Position numbers and translations under genes: made by a program. Source: Sandaracinaceae bacterium (GTDB taxonomy: Bacteria; Myxococcota_A; Polyangia; Polyangiales; Houyiibacteriaceae). Taken from it: DNA of 64,000 nucleotides. Shown piece by piece: positions 56,319 to 64,000 of this stretch (position 1 is its first letter; each line of letters opens with the position of its first letter). The stretch covers positions 186,001 through 250,000 of the forward strand of contig JADJJE010000001.1 in NCBI GenBank assembly GCA_016706685.1. The letters run 5' to 3'. The notes under the pieces were generated by a model. It saw only the letters and a program-made list of their open reading frames with translations. It was not told where the DNA came from and made no database searches.

Positions 56319-56561
56319 GGGGCCGGATCTAGCATGCGAGCCCGTGAGGGCGAGACGCCGAGCGGCCGAAAACGCTTGTTCGCGGGACCGCGATAAAGTA
56401 CCCCAGCGGGGGGAATGGTTGGAATCAGGCCGCGTAAGAATATTTCGAGTCAGCGTGAATAGCTGCTCAAACACGGCGTCTAGGCCCTGCTCGCTACGGA
56501 AACGATCGAGCCAGGCACAACTCGCAAGCTCCCCCCGCTCACGGAATTCATGGAGGACACA

Positions 56562-57068
56562 GTGACTCGACTCAGCAAGCTACACATGGTGCTCGGCCTC
56601 GCGGCCGGCCTTCTCGTCATCGGCTCGCACGCGCAGACCATCGCGCAGGGCAGCCTCACCATCGGCGGGAACAACGCCAACTTCGGCGTGCACCGCCTCA
56701 ACGGCGGCTTCATGCCGGACCCCATGACGGTCTCGGTCGTCTCGGGCGGCAGCCTCAACGTGGCCAACATGAACCTCGGCGCCGGCTGCACGGGCTACGC
56801 CACGGGCAACCCCGACGTGGTCCTCAACTACACCAGCCCGGCCAGCTTCCTGCGCTTCTTCGTCCGCGCTCAGGGTGACACCGCCCTCGTCATCAACGAC
56901 GGCGCCGGCCGCTGGCACTGCAACGACGACGCCGTGGGCACCAACCCCATGGTCTCCATCGACAACCCCCCCGCCGGCCACTACGACGTGTGGGTCAGCA
57001 GCTACACCGCCGGCCAGAACCTCCGCGGCGTGCTGAGCGTCACCGAGCTCCGCAGCCAGCAGCCCTGA
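56562..57068 (+). CDS. Small secreted beta-sandwich protein, unknown
   Basis: This 168-residue protein has a signal peptide ending near SHAQT. The mature part (GVHRLNGGFMPDPMTVSVVSGG, TSPASFLRFFVRAQGDTALVINDG, HYDVWVSSYTAG) resembles the small pre-peptidase C-like beta domains found in secreted proteins, with two cysteines that could pair. GTG at 56562 is preferred over ATG at 56550 because GGAGG at 56552-56556 is 5 bases upstream of it. The 243 bases upstream contain an AT-richer stretch around 56415-56460 that may hold the promoter. A strong terminator follows. Confidence 0.7.
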   Translation: MTRLSKLHMVLGLAAGLLVIGSHAQTIAQGSLTIGGNNANFGVHRLNGGFMPDPMTVSVVSGGSLNVANMNLGAGCTGYATGNPDVVLNYTSPASFLRFFVRAQGDTALVINDGAGRWHCNDDAVGTNPMVSIDNPPAGHYDVWVSSYTAGQNLRGVLSVTELRSQQP

Positions 57069-57082
57069 GCCCGCGAGTGCTC

Positions 57083-57121
57083 AACGAAAAAGGCGGCCCT
57101 CACGGGTCGCCTTTTTTCGTT
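57083..57121. terminator. Strong bidirectional Rho-independent terminator
   Basis: The stem AAGGCGGCCC / GGGTCGCCTT (one mismatch, loop TCAC) is flanked by AACGAAAA on the left and TTTTCGTT on the right, which also pair. The right side gives a T6 run for the plus strand and the left side a run for the minus strand. It lies 15 bases after the secreted protein stop. Confidence 0.92.
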
Positions 57122-57124
57122 GCC

Positions 57125-57794
57125 GAGTCCGAGGCCGAGACCGAGACCGAGACCGAGTCCGAGACCGAGACCGAGACCGAGTCCGAGACCGAGTCCGAGG
57201 CCGAGTCCGAGTCCGAGGCCGAGACCGAGACCGAGACCGAGACCGAGGCCGAGACCGCGTCCGAGGCCGAGACCGCGTCCGAGGCCGAGACCGAGACCGA
57301 GGCCGAGGCCGAGTCCGAGTCGGAGACCGCGGCCAGCAAGCACCCACCGTCGTTCACCTTGAGTCCCTTGATGAAGACGATGAACCTAAGCAGAGCGCGC
57401 CGAGACCTGACGAGAGCACAGGAGGATGTCAGAAAGGGCAAGCTTTGCCGTCAGGCCGCCAGAAGAGGAGTCCCTGCTGCCTGCCCAGCTGAACCTCCGG
57501 TGACAGCGCCACGGGGAGTTTTTTCCGGCTCTGACCAGGTGGGCTGCGGAGGTCCGGCGCGGACGCGGACTCGGCCTCGGACTCCGTCTCGGACTCCGTC
57601 TCGGTCTCCGTCTCGGACTCCGTCTCGGTCTCCGTCGCGGTCTCCGTCTCGGTCTCCGTCTCGGACTCCGTCTCGGACTCCGTCTCGGTCTCGGACTCCG
57701 ACTCGGACTCCGACTCGGGCTCGGTCTCCGACTCGGTCTCGGACTCGGTCTCCGACTCGGTCTCCGACGCGGCCTCGGCCTCGGACTCGGCTCC
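57125..57794. repeat. Very large inverted repeat of degenerate GAGNCC hexamers (element 3)
   Basis: Left arm 57125-57334 is 35 tandem hexamers of the form GAG-N-CC on the plus strand, where N is A, T or G and three units have GCG in place of GAG. Right arm 57561-57794 is about 39 hexamers of the reverse complement (GG-N-CTC and variants), so the arms can pair into a stem of about 210 bases. The left arm is nearly pure GAGNCC, while the right arm has many units with G in place of the last C. The order of the N letters is not a simple repeat. Open frames here read as Ser/Thr-Glu dipeptides on either strand and are not judged coding. Confidence 0.9.
57335..57560. other. Lower-GC loop of element 3, no gene seen
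   Basis: These 226 bases join the two hexamer arms and have clearly lower GC and ordinary complexity, including AGGAGGATGTCAG near 57418 and a run of six T near 57518. I see no convincing gene on either strand. A short reading frame beginning MKTMNLSRARRDL exists on the plus strand but runs on into the right arm. Confidence 0.4.
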
Positions 57795-57828
57795 GCCCCC
57801 CGGAAAAGTTGACGAAAGCCGTTCCAGC

Positions 57829-59364
57829 GTGAACAACGAGGGGGTGCCTCGTCCGTTCCGCTCACCCCTGGTCGTATTCGCGACGCCGCTCTGCGTCGCG
57901 TTCCTCTGGGCCTGCGTGTACGACTCGGCCGTGGGGCAGCCCGTCCCGGCGTCCAGCGCCGAGGGCTCCGAGGCGGCCGTGGACGAGCGCGACACGGGCG
58001 CTGTGGAGACGCGCGAGGGCACCGATGCGTCCGACGGCGACGACGAGAGCGTCGACGACATTCGTGCCGCAGACGACGACGTGGTGCGGAGCGCCCCGCG
58101 GGTTCGTCACTCGCGCCCCGAGGGCCACACGCTGGGGGTGGACATCGCCATCGAGGACCGGGACGGCAGCTCCATGCGCGCGTTGCATGCCGCGCTGCGC
58201 CGCGCCGAGCGGGGTGAGGGCCAGGCCAGGCTGGTGTTCTACGGCGCCTCGCACGTGGCGAGCGATCTCTTCACCGGAGTGGTCCGCTCGCGGCTGCAAG
58301 CGCGCTTCGGCGACGCGGGCCACGGCTTCGTGATGCCCGTCGCCCCGTGGCGCAGCTATCGCCACCAGGGCGTGCGCATCCGCGGGGACGAAGGCGGCTG
58401 GGAGTCCGCCAAGGTGCGCGGCGACACACGCGACATCGAGCGCTTCGGCCTGCACGGGGTCTTCGTGGAGACCGCCCGGCGCAACGCCTGGGCCGAGGTC
58501 AGCACCACCAGCAGCGGCGACGTCGGGCGAGCGGCTTCGGTGTTCGAGCTCTTCTACTACCGCCAGCCACGCGGCGGCGACCTGCAAGTGTTCTTGGACG
58601 GCCGCCCGCTCGAGCGCATCCGCACCCGGGCGACGGACGCCGGCGCGGGGTATGCGCGCTACGAGGTGCCGGACGGTCCGCACTCGCTGCGGGTGCGCGC
58701 TCATGGCAACGGGCTCGTGCGGCTGTTCGGCCTGGCGCTCGAGCGCGAGCGGCCCGGCGTCATCGTGGACACGCTGGGCATCAACGGCGCCCGCGCGCGC
58801 TACCACCTGATGTGGGAAGACCAGCTCTACCGCGAACACCTCCGCCGGCGTAACCCGGACCTGGTGGTGCTGGCGTATGGCACCAACGAGAGCGGCGACG
58901 ATCAGCCCATCGCGCTCTACGAAGCCCAGCTTCGGCAGGTGGTCACCCGGGTGCGCGAGACCGTGCCCAACGCGTCCTGCTTGCTGGTGGGCCCATCGGA
59001 CCGCCCCACCCGCCTCGAAGACGGCAGCTACGAGGACCGCCCGCGCACCGCGCAGCTCATTCAGGCTCAGCACCGCGTGGCCGTGGAGATGGGCTGCGGC
59101 TTCTTCGACCTGGTGGCGTTCATGGGTGGCCCGCTCAGCATGGTCACGTGGGCGGGCGCCGAGCCCGCGTACGGCTCGCAGGACCACGTGCACTTCACGC
59201 GCACCGGGTACGAGCGGCTGGGCAACGTGCTGCTCGACGCGCTGCTCGAGGGCTTCGATCCACCTGGCAGCACAGCGACCCCCGCCACAGCGGCGCTGCC
59301 TTCTCCGGCTTCCGACGAAGACCAGTCCGAGGCGCTCGCGCTCGAAGACCCTTCAGACTCGTAG
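57829..59364 (+). CDS. Secreted SGNH-hydrolase-type protein, second copy
   Basis: This 511-residue protein is a distant paralogue of the SGNH protein at 52350-54035. It has an N-terminal signal with a lipobox-like LWAC and an acidic Asp/Glu/Ser linker to about residue 95. The shared SGNH domain follows: the nucleophile block is YGASHVASD (Ala replaces the Asp of GDS), then RLQARFGDAGHGFV, the Asn block VLAYGTNESGDD and the Asp-His block QDHVHFTRTGYERL. No MBOAT gene is adjacent. GTG at 57829 is the start; no clear ribosome-binding site. It directly follows the right arm of element 3. Confidence 0.78.
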   Translation: MNNEGVPRPFRSPLVVFATPLCVAFLWACVYDSAVGQPVPASSAEGSEAAVDERDTGAVETREGTDASDGDDESVDDIRAADDDVVRSAPRVRHSRPEGHTLGVDIAIEDRDGSSMRALHAALRRAERGEGQARLVFYGASHVASDLFTGVVRSRLQARFGDAGHGFVMPVAPWRSYRHQGVRIRGDEGGWESAKVRGDTRDIERFGLHGVFVETARRNAWAEVSTTSSGDVGRAASVFELFYYRQPRGGDLQVFLDGRPLERIRTRATDAGAGYARYEVPDGPHSLRVRAHGNGLVRLFGLALERERPGVIVDTLGINGARARYHLMWEDQLYREHLRRRNPDLVVLAYGTNESGDDQPIALYEAQLRQVVTRVRETVPNASCLLVGPSDRPTRLEDGSYEDRPRTAQLIQAQHRVAVEMGCGFFDLVAFMGGPLSMVTWAGAEPAYGSQDHVHFTRTGYERLGNVLLDALLEGFDPPGSTATPATAALPSPASDEDQSEALALEDPSDS

Positions 59365-59368
59365 GGGC

Positions 59369-60419
59369 TCAGCGCTCCTTCTCGAGGCCCGGTACGCCGG
59401 GGATGACGGGCCGTGAGAGATCCTCGGTGTCCCAGAAGGTCATCTCCGTGACCTGCGTGTCTTCGAAGTCCGACCACTCTTCGTGGTGGAGGGCAGCCTG
59501 GTGCGACTGGGTCTCGGCCGGGAAGAGGTCCGCCAGCCAGTCGGCGACCTGCGCCTGCGTGACCACGTTGCCGCTGCTGAACACGAACGCCTCGAGGGCG
59601 TCGTGCATCTCGCGGGCGCTCTGGTAGCGGTGGGACGGGTTGGGCTCGAGCGCGCGGTGGACGATCTGGGCCAGCGGCCGCGGCACCGTGGAAACCTTGC
59701 CCGCCAACGGCGCCACTTCGGCCCGGCGCACCGCCAGGATGGTGTCCGTCTCGGTCTTCCGCAGGAACAGCCGCGTGCCGCTGAGCCATTCGTAGAGGCA
59801 CGTGCCCATGCTGAAGAGGTCGCTGCGGTGGTCGATCTCTTGGCCGCGCGCCTGCTCGGCCGACAGGTAGGGCGTCTTGCCCTTCACCACCCGCGCGCGT
59901 GCGCACCGCGCGACCCGCCGCCCGCGCGAGACCGAAGTCGATGACCTTCACCTCCCCGTCGAAAGAGAGCAGCAGGTTGTGGGGCGAGACGTCGCGGTGG
60001 ATGATGCCCAGGTGCCCGAGGCCCGGCGCCTCGGCGCGGTGCGCGTGGTCCAGTGCCTCGAGGATCTTGAGGGCAATGTGGCAGGTGATGTCCACGGGCA
60101 GCGCGCGCCCGTCACCATAGCGGCGCTGGATGGAGCGCAGGTCGCGGCCCTCCACGAACTCCATGGCGATGTAGTAGGCGCCGTCGATGCAGCCCAGATC
60201 GAAGACCTGGGCGATGTTCGGGTGGCTGAGCTGGACCGAGATCTTGGCCTCGTCCACGAACATGTTGATGAACGCCTCGTCGTCCGCGAGGTCCGGCAGG
60301 ATGCGCTTGATGGCCACCACGCGCTCGAACCCCTCGGCGCCGCGCTGAACCGCTCGGAAGACCTCGGCCATGCCGCCCACGGCGAGACGTTCGGTGAGCG
60401 TGTACGGGCCAAACTGCAC
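59369..60419 (-). pseudogene. Ser/Thr protein kinase with an internal frameshift
   Basis: A Hanks-type kinase of about 350 residues is split. The N-terminal lobe and catalytic loop are intact (FGPYTLTERLAVGGMAEVF, VAIKRILPD, IIHRDVSPHNLL, VIDFGLARAAGR). The frame then breaks near 59889-59900, and the C-lobe resumes as VVKGKTPYLSAEQARG and SDLFSMGTCLYEWLSG in another frame, ending in an acidic tail without a transmembrane helix. Restoring two bases in the CGCGCGCG run gives a normal activation segment. GTG at 60419 is the likely start. The same type of lesion occurs in pgi, so a sequencing error is possible. Confidence 0.85.
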
Positions 60420-60492
60420 GGCCGCAGCATTGCAGCCGGAAGGCAACGCGGTCAACGCCGACCTTGCGTCCGCATGAGGTAACCTGCGACCC

Positions 60493-61026
60493 ATGACGAC
60501 ACGCATCCTCTTGGACAGTCGCAAGTTCCGCGTCGAGGCGGTGGAGGTGCCCGATCGCGAGGGCCGGACCCGCACGCGCGAGGTCGTGCGCCACCCCGGC
60601 GCGGTGGTGATCCTGCCGCTGCTGCCCGACGGCCGCGTGCTGCTGATCCGCAACCGGCGCTTCGCGGTGAACGCTACGCTCTACGAGCTCCCGGCGGGCA
60701 CGCGCGAGCCGGGCGAGGCCGACGACGTGGGCGCGCTGCGGGAGCTCGAGGAGGAGACGGGCTACCAAGCCAGAACGCTCTCGCCGCTGGTGCGCTTCTT
60801 CGCATCCCCGGGCTTCTGTGACGAAGAGATGATCGGCTTCGTGGCCAGCGACCTCACGCTGAGCGCGCAGCGACTGGACGCCACGGAGCACATCGAGATC
60901 GAGCCGGTGGACGTGGCCACGTTCCGCGAGATGCTGCGCGACGGGCGCATCGTGGACGGGAAGACGCTGGCCTGTGGACTCTACTGGCTGACGTTCGTGG
61001 CGCCTGACATGAAGGGAGCGCCATGA
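60493..61026 (+). CDS. NUDIX hydrolase, ADP-ribose pyrophosphatase-like
   Basis: This 177-residue hydrolase carries a complete Nudix box, G-x5-E-x7-REL-x-EE-x-G-Y (from GTREPGE to EEETGY, about residues 71-93), preceded by LLIRNRRFAVNATLYELPAG as in ADP-ribose or GDP-mannose pyrophosphatases. It cleaves nucleoside diphosphate derivatives; the exact substrate is not certain. The gene overlaps the following lipoprotein gene by 4 bases (ATGA). The kinase upstream is divergent. Confidence 0.93.
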   Translation: MTTRILLDSRKFRVEAVEVPDREGRTRTREVVRHPGAVVILPLLPDGRVLLIRNRRFAVNATLYELPAGTREPGEADDVGALRELEEETGYQARTLSPLVRFFASPGFCDEEMIGFVASDLTLSAQRLDATEHIEIEPVDVATFREMLRDGRIVDGKTLACGLYWLTFVAPDMKGAP

Positions 61027-62567
61027 CGCTCTACGCCTCTCTCGCCTCCGTGACCCGCTGCGCTCGCCGGGTCGCCGCCCTCGGCGCAGCCACGTTCCTC
61101 GCGCTCGCAACGCCCAGCTGCTCCGGGGACGGCGCGCCGCCCGACGTCACGCCGCCCGCCGATCGCTTCACGCTGCCGCTGTGCGACCAGCCCGTGGGGG
61201 AGCAGGCGCCCCTCGCCACGCGCTGCCAGCAGTTCGTGGACGCCGAGGGTCGCGTGGTGGTGCTGCACGGCATCAACGCCCGCGTGGAGGGGCTCTTCGA
61301 CGTCACCTTCGACGACGGGCGCGTTGCCCTCGAGGACATCCCCGAGTTCACGCTCGAGGACGCGCAGCGCATGCGCGCGATGGGCTTCAACCTGCTGCGC
61401 CTGCCCGTGAACTGGAGCGGCATCGAGCCACAGGACACGCAGCCGCCCACCTACAGCGCCACCTACCTGGCGCGCCTGCACGAGGTCGTGGACCTGTGTG
61501 AAGAGGCGGGCCTCTACGTGCTCATCGACTTCCACCAGGACGCCTACTCGAAGGAGATCGGCGAGGACGGCGCGCCGCTGTGGGCCATCTCGCCCGAGCC
61601 CGAGATGCTGCTCGAGGGCCCCCTCACGGACCTCGGCGCCCGGCGTGCTGCGGGCCAGACTCTGGCAGCCTTCCGCAGCTTCTTCGGTGACGCCGAGCCC
61701 GGCCCCACGCTGCGCGCACGCTTCGCGGACATGGCCGCGCGAGTGGCGTCCGAGTTCGTAGGGGACACCACCGTCATCGGCTACGAAGTCTTCAACGAGC
61801 CGGTGGCGAGCGACTCCGAGACCCTGCGCCTGAACCGTGACGTGGGCGCAGCGCTGCTGGCCGCAGACCCGGGGCACCTGGTGGTCTTCGAGCCGCAGGC
61901 CACGTTCCGCGTGGTGTTCAACCGCAGCGGCAGCACCGGCGCGCCCTTCGGCGTGCCCGGAGGCGTCTACGCGCCGCACATCTACACGCTGGCGTTCTCG
62001 GGCACCGAGGAGCAGTTGCTGGCGTTCACGCGCGCGTCGCTCCGGCCCGCGCACCGCAGCGCGTACGACGAAGCCGTGGCGTGGCAGACCCCGCTGCTGG
62101 TGGGCGAATTCGGTATGAACCCCGTGGGTACGCGTGGCCTCGAGTACCTGGAGCTGCAGACCGACCTGCACGACGAGTTCGGCGCCAGCTCCGCGTTCTG
62201 GGTCTGGAAGGAAGACTCGCAAGACTCGTGGGGCCTCTTCGACCGCAGCGGAGACGAGTGGGTGGAGCGCCCTGCCCTGCGCCGCGTGCTCTCGCGCCCC
62301 ATGCCCGAGCGCATCGCCGGTCAGCCGCTCTGGTGGCGCTACGACCGCGTGACGCAGACGCTGGACGTGGCCTACGAAGGCGACGGCGCCGTGGACGCGC
62401 CCACCGAGGTCTACGTGCCGGCCAGCGAAGACTACACGGCGGACTTCGTGGTGCGCTGTGACGAGCGCGAGGTCGCGGTCACGCGTGATGGCGCTACCGG
62501 CATCGTCGCCATTCCGTGCCACGGACGTGGCCCTCACCGCGTGCAGGTAGCCCCCGCAGCGCCCTGA
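61023..62567 (+). CDS. Lipoprotein glycoside hydrolase family 5, endoglycosylceramidase-like
   Basis: This 514-residue protein has a lipoprotein-type signal (ATPSC, Cys about 33) and a GH5 TIM barrel. Visible features are VVLHGINARVEG, NLLRLPVNWSGIEP, LIDFHQDAYSKEIGEDGAP, the acid/base Glu in YEVFNEP and the nucleophile Glu in VGEFGM. The IDFHQD and GINA patterns are those of the endoglycosylceramidase branch, which removes glycans from glycosphingolipids; a small beta domain follows. It is coupled to the NUDIX gene. Surface anchoring suggests attack on foreign or own glycolipids, as inference. Confidence 0.88.
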   Translation: MTLYASLASVTRCARRVAALGAATFLALATPSCSGDGAPPDVTPPADRFTLPLCDQPVGEQAPLATRCQQFVDAEGRVVVLHGINARVEGLFDVTFDDGRVALEDIPEFTLEDAQRMRAMGFNLLRLPVNWSGIEPQDTQPPTYSATYLARLHEVVDLCEEAGLYVLIDFHQDAYSKEIGEDGAPLWAISPEPEMLLEGPLTDLGARRAAGQTLAAFRSFFGDAEPGPTLRARFADMAARVASEFVGDTTVIGYEVFNEPVASDSETLRLNRDVGAALLAADPGHLVVFEPQATFRVVFNRSGSTGAPFGVPGGVYAPHIYTLAFSGTEEQLLAFTRASLRPAHRSAYDEAVAWQTPLLVGEFGMNPVGTRGLEYLELQTDLHDEFGASSAFWVWKEDSQDSWGLFDRSGDEWVERPALRRVLSRPMPERIAGQPLWWRYDRVTQTLDVAYEGDGAVDAPTEVYVPASEDYTADFVVRCDEREVAVTRDGATGIVAIPCHGRGPHRVQVAPAAP

Positions 62568-62636
62568 GGTTCGGTGCCCCCAGGCGCCCGGGGAATGCGT
62601 TGACTTTCCCCTTATTTTCGCCAGACTCGCGCTGCC

Positions 62637-63863
62637 GTGGGCTTTATTGAATTGATCCAGTCGGACTATACGGTCCTCACCATTCCCTTCGTCTCTGCGT
62701 TCATCGGTTGGTTCACCAACTGGCTCGCGGTGCAGATGATGTTCTACCCGAACGACTTCGTGGGGATCCCGCCGTTCCTGGGCTGGCAGGGCATCGTGCC
62801 GGCCAGCGCCGAGCGGCTGGCGCGCTTCAGCACCCGGCTCATCACCACCAAGCTGCTGTCGCTCGAGGAGCTCTTCCAGAACTTCAAGGGCGACGCGTTC
62901 GCGTCCGAGATGGACGCCGTGGTGGACCAGATCACCGAGCAGATCCTGCAGGAAGTGGCGCAGAAGCACGCCAAGGTCATGTGGGAGAATGCGGGCGAGG
63001 TGATGCAGAACATGGTGCGCCAGAAGCTCCGCGAGGAGGTGCGCACCGTGGTCATCAACATCACGGACGACTTCAGCAACAACATCACCAAGATCCTGGA
63101 CCTCGAGCAGGTGGTGCTCGAAGCGGTCATGAAGAACCGCCGGCTCATGACCATGATGTTCCTCGAGGTGGGCGAGGCCGAGTTCAAGTTCATCATGAAC
63201 TCGGGCATCTGGTTCGGGTTCCTGTTCGGCATCCCGCAGATGATCATCTGGGTGTACTGGCCGGCCGTCTGGGTCTTGCCCTTCTTCGGGTTCCTGGTCG
63301 GCTACGCCACCAACTGGATCGCCCTCAAGCTGGTCTTCGAGCCGAAGCGCCCCGTGAAGGTGGGTCCGTTCGTGGTCCAGGGCCTGTTCCACAAGCGCCA
63401 GCAGGTCGTTGCCGAGCGCTTCAGCGAGCTGACCGCCGGCCACCTGCTGAACGCCGAGAACATCGTGCGCACCGTGACCGGGGGTGAATCCGGCAAGCTG
63501 GTGCTGACCCTGGTGAAGGGCCGCGTGGAGGAGCTGATCGGCAAGTACGAGCAGCACCCGATGGCCGCCATGATGCTCCCCGAGGGGCAGCGCGCCCAGC
63601 TCCGGACGGAGGTCTACACCATGATCGAGGTGGAGATCCCGCGCGACGGCGGCCTGCTCCACACGTTCGCAGCGAAGGCCGTGGACATCCGCGGAGAGCT
63701 ACACGACCGCATGAAGGCGCTCGACTCGGAGTCGTTCGAGGGGGTGCTGCGGCCCGCGTTCCAACAGGACGAGTGGAAGCTCATCCTGGCCGGCGCCGTG
63801 CTCGGCTTGGCGGCCGGCGTGGCTCAGCTGGTGTGGATGTTCGGCGACACCCTCGCCGGCTGA
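62637..63863 (+). CDS. DUF445 family membrane protein
   Basis: This 408-residue protein starts with a hydrophobic FIGWFTNWLAVQMMFYP segment, has a related second copy LVGYATNWIALKLVFEP near residue 220 and a C-terminal hydrophobic helix (AGAVLGLAAGVAQLVWM). Long amphipathic helices lie between. The doubled xTNWxAxxxxFxP motif is the DUF445 signature; the family has no firmly established function that I know of. GTG at 62637 is the start. TTGACT at 62600-62605 may be the -35 element, which would make the leader very short. Confidence 0.88.
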   Translation: MGFIELIQSDYTVLTIPFVSAFIGWFTNWLAVQMMFYPNDFVGIPPFLGWQGIVPASAERLARFSTRLITTKLLSLEELFQNFKGDAFASEMDAVVDQITEQILQEVAQKHAKVMWENAGEVMQNMVRQKLREEVRTVVINITDDFSNNITKILDLEQVVLEAVMKNRRLMTMMFLEVGEAEFKFIMNSGIWFGFLFGIPQMIIWVYWPAVWVLPFFGFLVGYATNWIALKLVFEPKRPVKVGPFVVQGLFHKRQQVVAERFSELTAGHLLNAENIVRTVTGGESGKLVLTLVKGRVEELIGKYEQHPMAAMMLPEGQRAQLRTEVYTMIEVEIPRDGGLLHTFAAKAVDIRGELHDRMKALDSESFEGVLRPAFQQDEWKLILAGAVLGLAAGVAQLVWMFGDTLAG

Positions 63864-64000
63864 TCACCCCGACAGCGGTGTGTCAGTGGCGCGCGCGTAC
63901 GATGCGCAGCGCGCACGGGTTGCGCCGCAACCTGGCGAAACGGAACACGATTGGTGGCCGCTTCGGCGGTGCGAAAATGTCCCCGGGTTTCCGCAGACAG

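Noticed and set aside
57100..57441. Open frames encoding Ser/Val-Ser or Glu-Ser/Thr dipeptide repeats in element 3
   Set aside because: All frames of the hexamer tract are open by composition; starts lie in unrelated loop sequence and no frame has a ribosome-binding site or a domain.
57125..57794. CRISPR-like repeat array
   Set aside because: Units are 6 bases, contiguous and without spacers, and no cas gene is near.
63864..64000. Start of another gene at the right end
   Set aside because: The last 137 bases hold no start with a ribosome-binding site or recognisable coding sequence.

Overview
The window is about 69% GC, has no tRNA or rRNA gene and no CRISPR array that I can see, and is tightly packed with genes on both strands. 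It looks like a Myxococcota (delta-proteobacteria-type) chromosome. The signs are many lipoproteins with Asp/Gly/Pro-rich linkers, Ser/Thr protein kinases with eukaryote-like domains, an ECF sigma factor carrying a membrane extension, FG-GAP and RCC1-type propellers, a monomeric isocitrate dehydrogenase, a lysoplasmalogenase-type membrane protein and sterol-type enzymes. This placement is inference from gene content; I cannot fix the order or genus.

1-5,000: a partial secreted propeller-like protein is coupled to a TetR regulator, followed by a large hairpin, icd, a lipoprotein and infA (TTG start). 5,200-8,900: a TetR-centred lipid locus (PhyH dioxygenase, TetR, divergent acyltransferase, methyltransferase). 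8,900-16,350: an adrenodoxin-reductase-like flavoprotein, Rnk/GreA-type factor, GH19 chitinase lipoprotein, a minus-strand set of an ECF-TM sigma factor, an FG-GAP lipoprotein and an outer-membrane-type protein, then a lysoplasmalogenase-type gene and an acyl-CoA synthetase. 18,300-21,500: a small YbjN/chaperone-like protein coupled to a Rieske oxygenase, then tsaD and a lipoprotein. 21,480-25,300: a 1001-residue kinase/AAA/TPR protein divergent from a membrane protein. 25,350-28,400: SCP2 protein, palindromic operator, FAD oxidoreductase and NapH-like ferredoxin. 29,195-32,304: a TetR gene divergent from a ferredoxin-reductase/desaturase pair, organised like desT-desCB.

32,300-41,000: a large inverted repeat, DUF4403 lipoprotein, glycerate kinase-type protein, RCC1 propeller, thioesterase II, SDR, PP2C-cNMP fusion and glutathione peroxidase. 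41,000-46,150: a LolA-like protein and two barrel-type proteins, then pgi with a frameshift. 46,190-52,356: hybrid histidine kinase divergent from a GMC oxidoreductase / SDR epimerase / ERG4-ERG24 sterol reductase operon. 52,350-56,320: SGNH esterase, MBOAT acyltransferase and YhfC-type membrane protein. 56,560-57,830: small secreted protein, strong terminator and a very large hexamer-built inverted repeat. 57,830-64,000: second SGNH protein, frameshifted Ser/Thr kinase, NUDIX hydrolase, GH5 lipoprotein and DUF445 protein.

The main theme is lipid chemistry: acyl activation, thioester hydrolysis, desaturation, acyl transfer, plasmalogen turnover and sterol reduction. The most unusual structural signal is three intergenic inverted repeats (about 1,436-1,517, 32,336-32,575 and 57,125-57,794). 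Each is built from a different degenerate 6-base unit, yet its two arms match each other. Two genes (pgi and a kinase) carry the same type of frameshift, loss of one CG unit in a CG run, which may be real slippage or a sequencing artefact.
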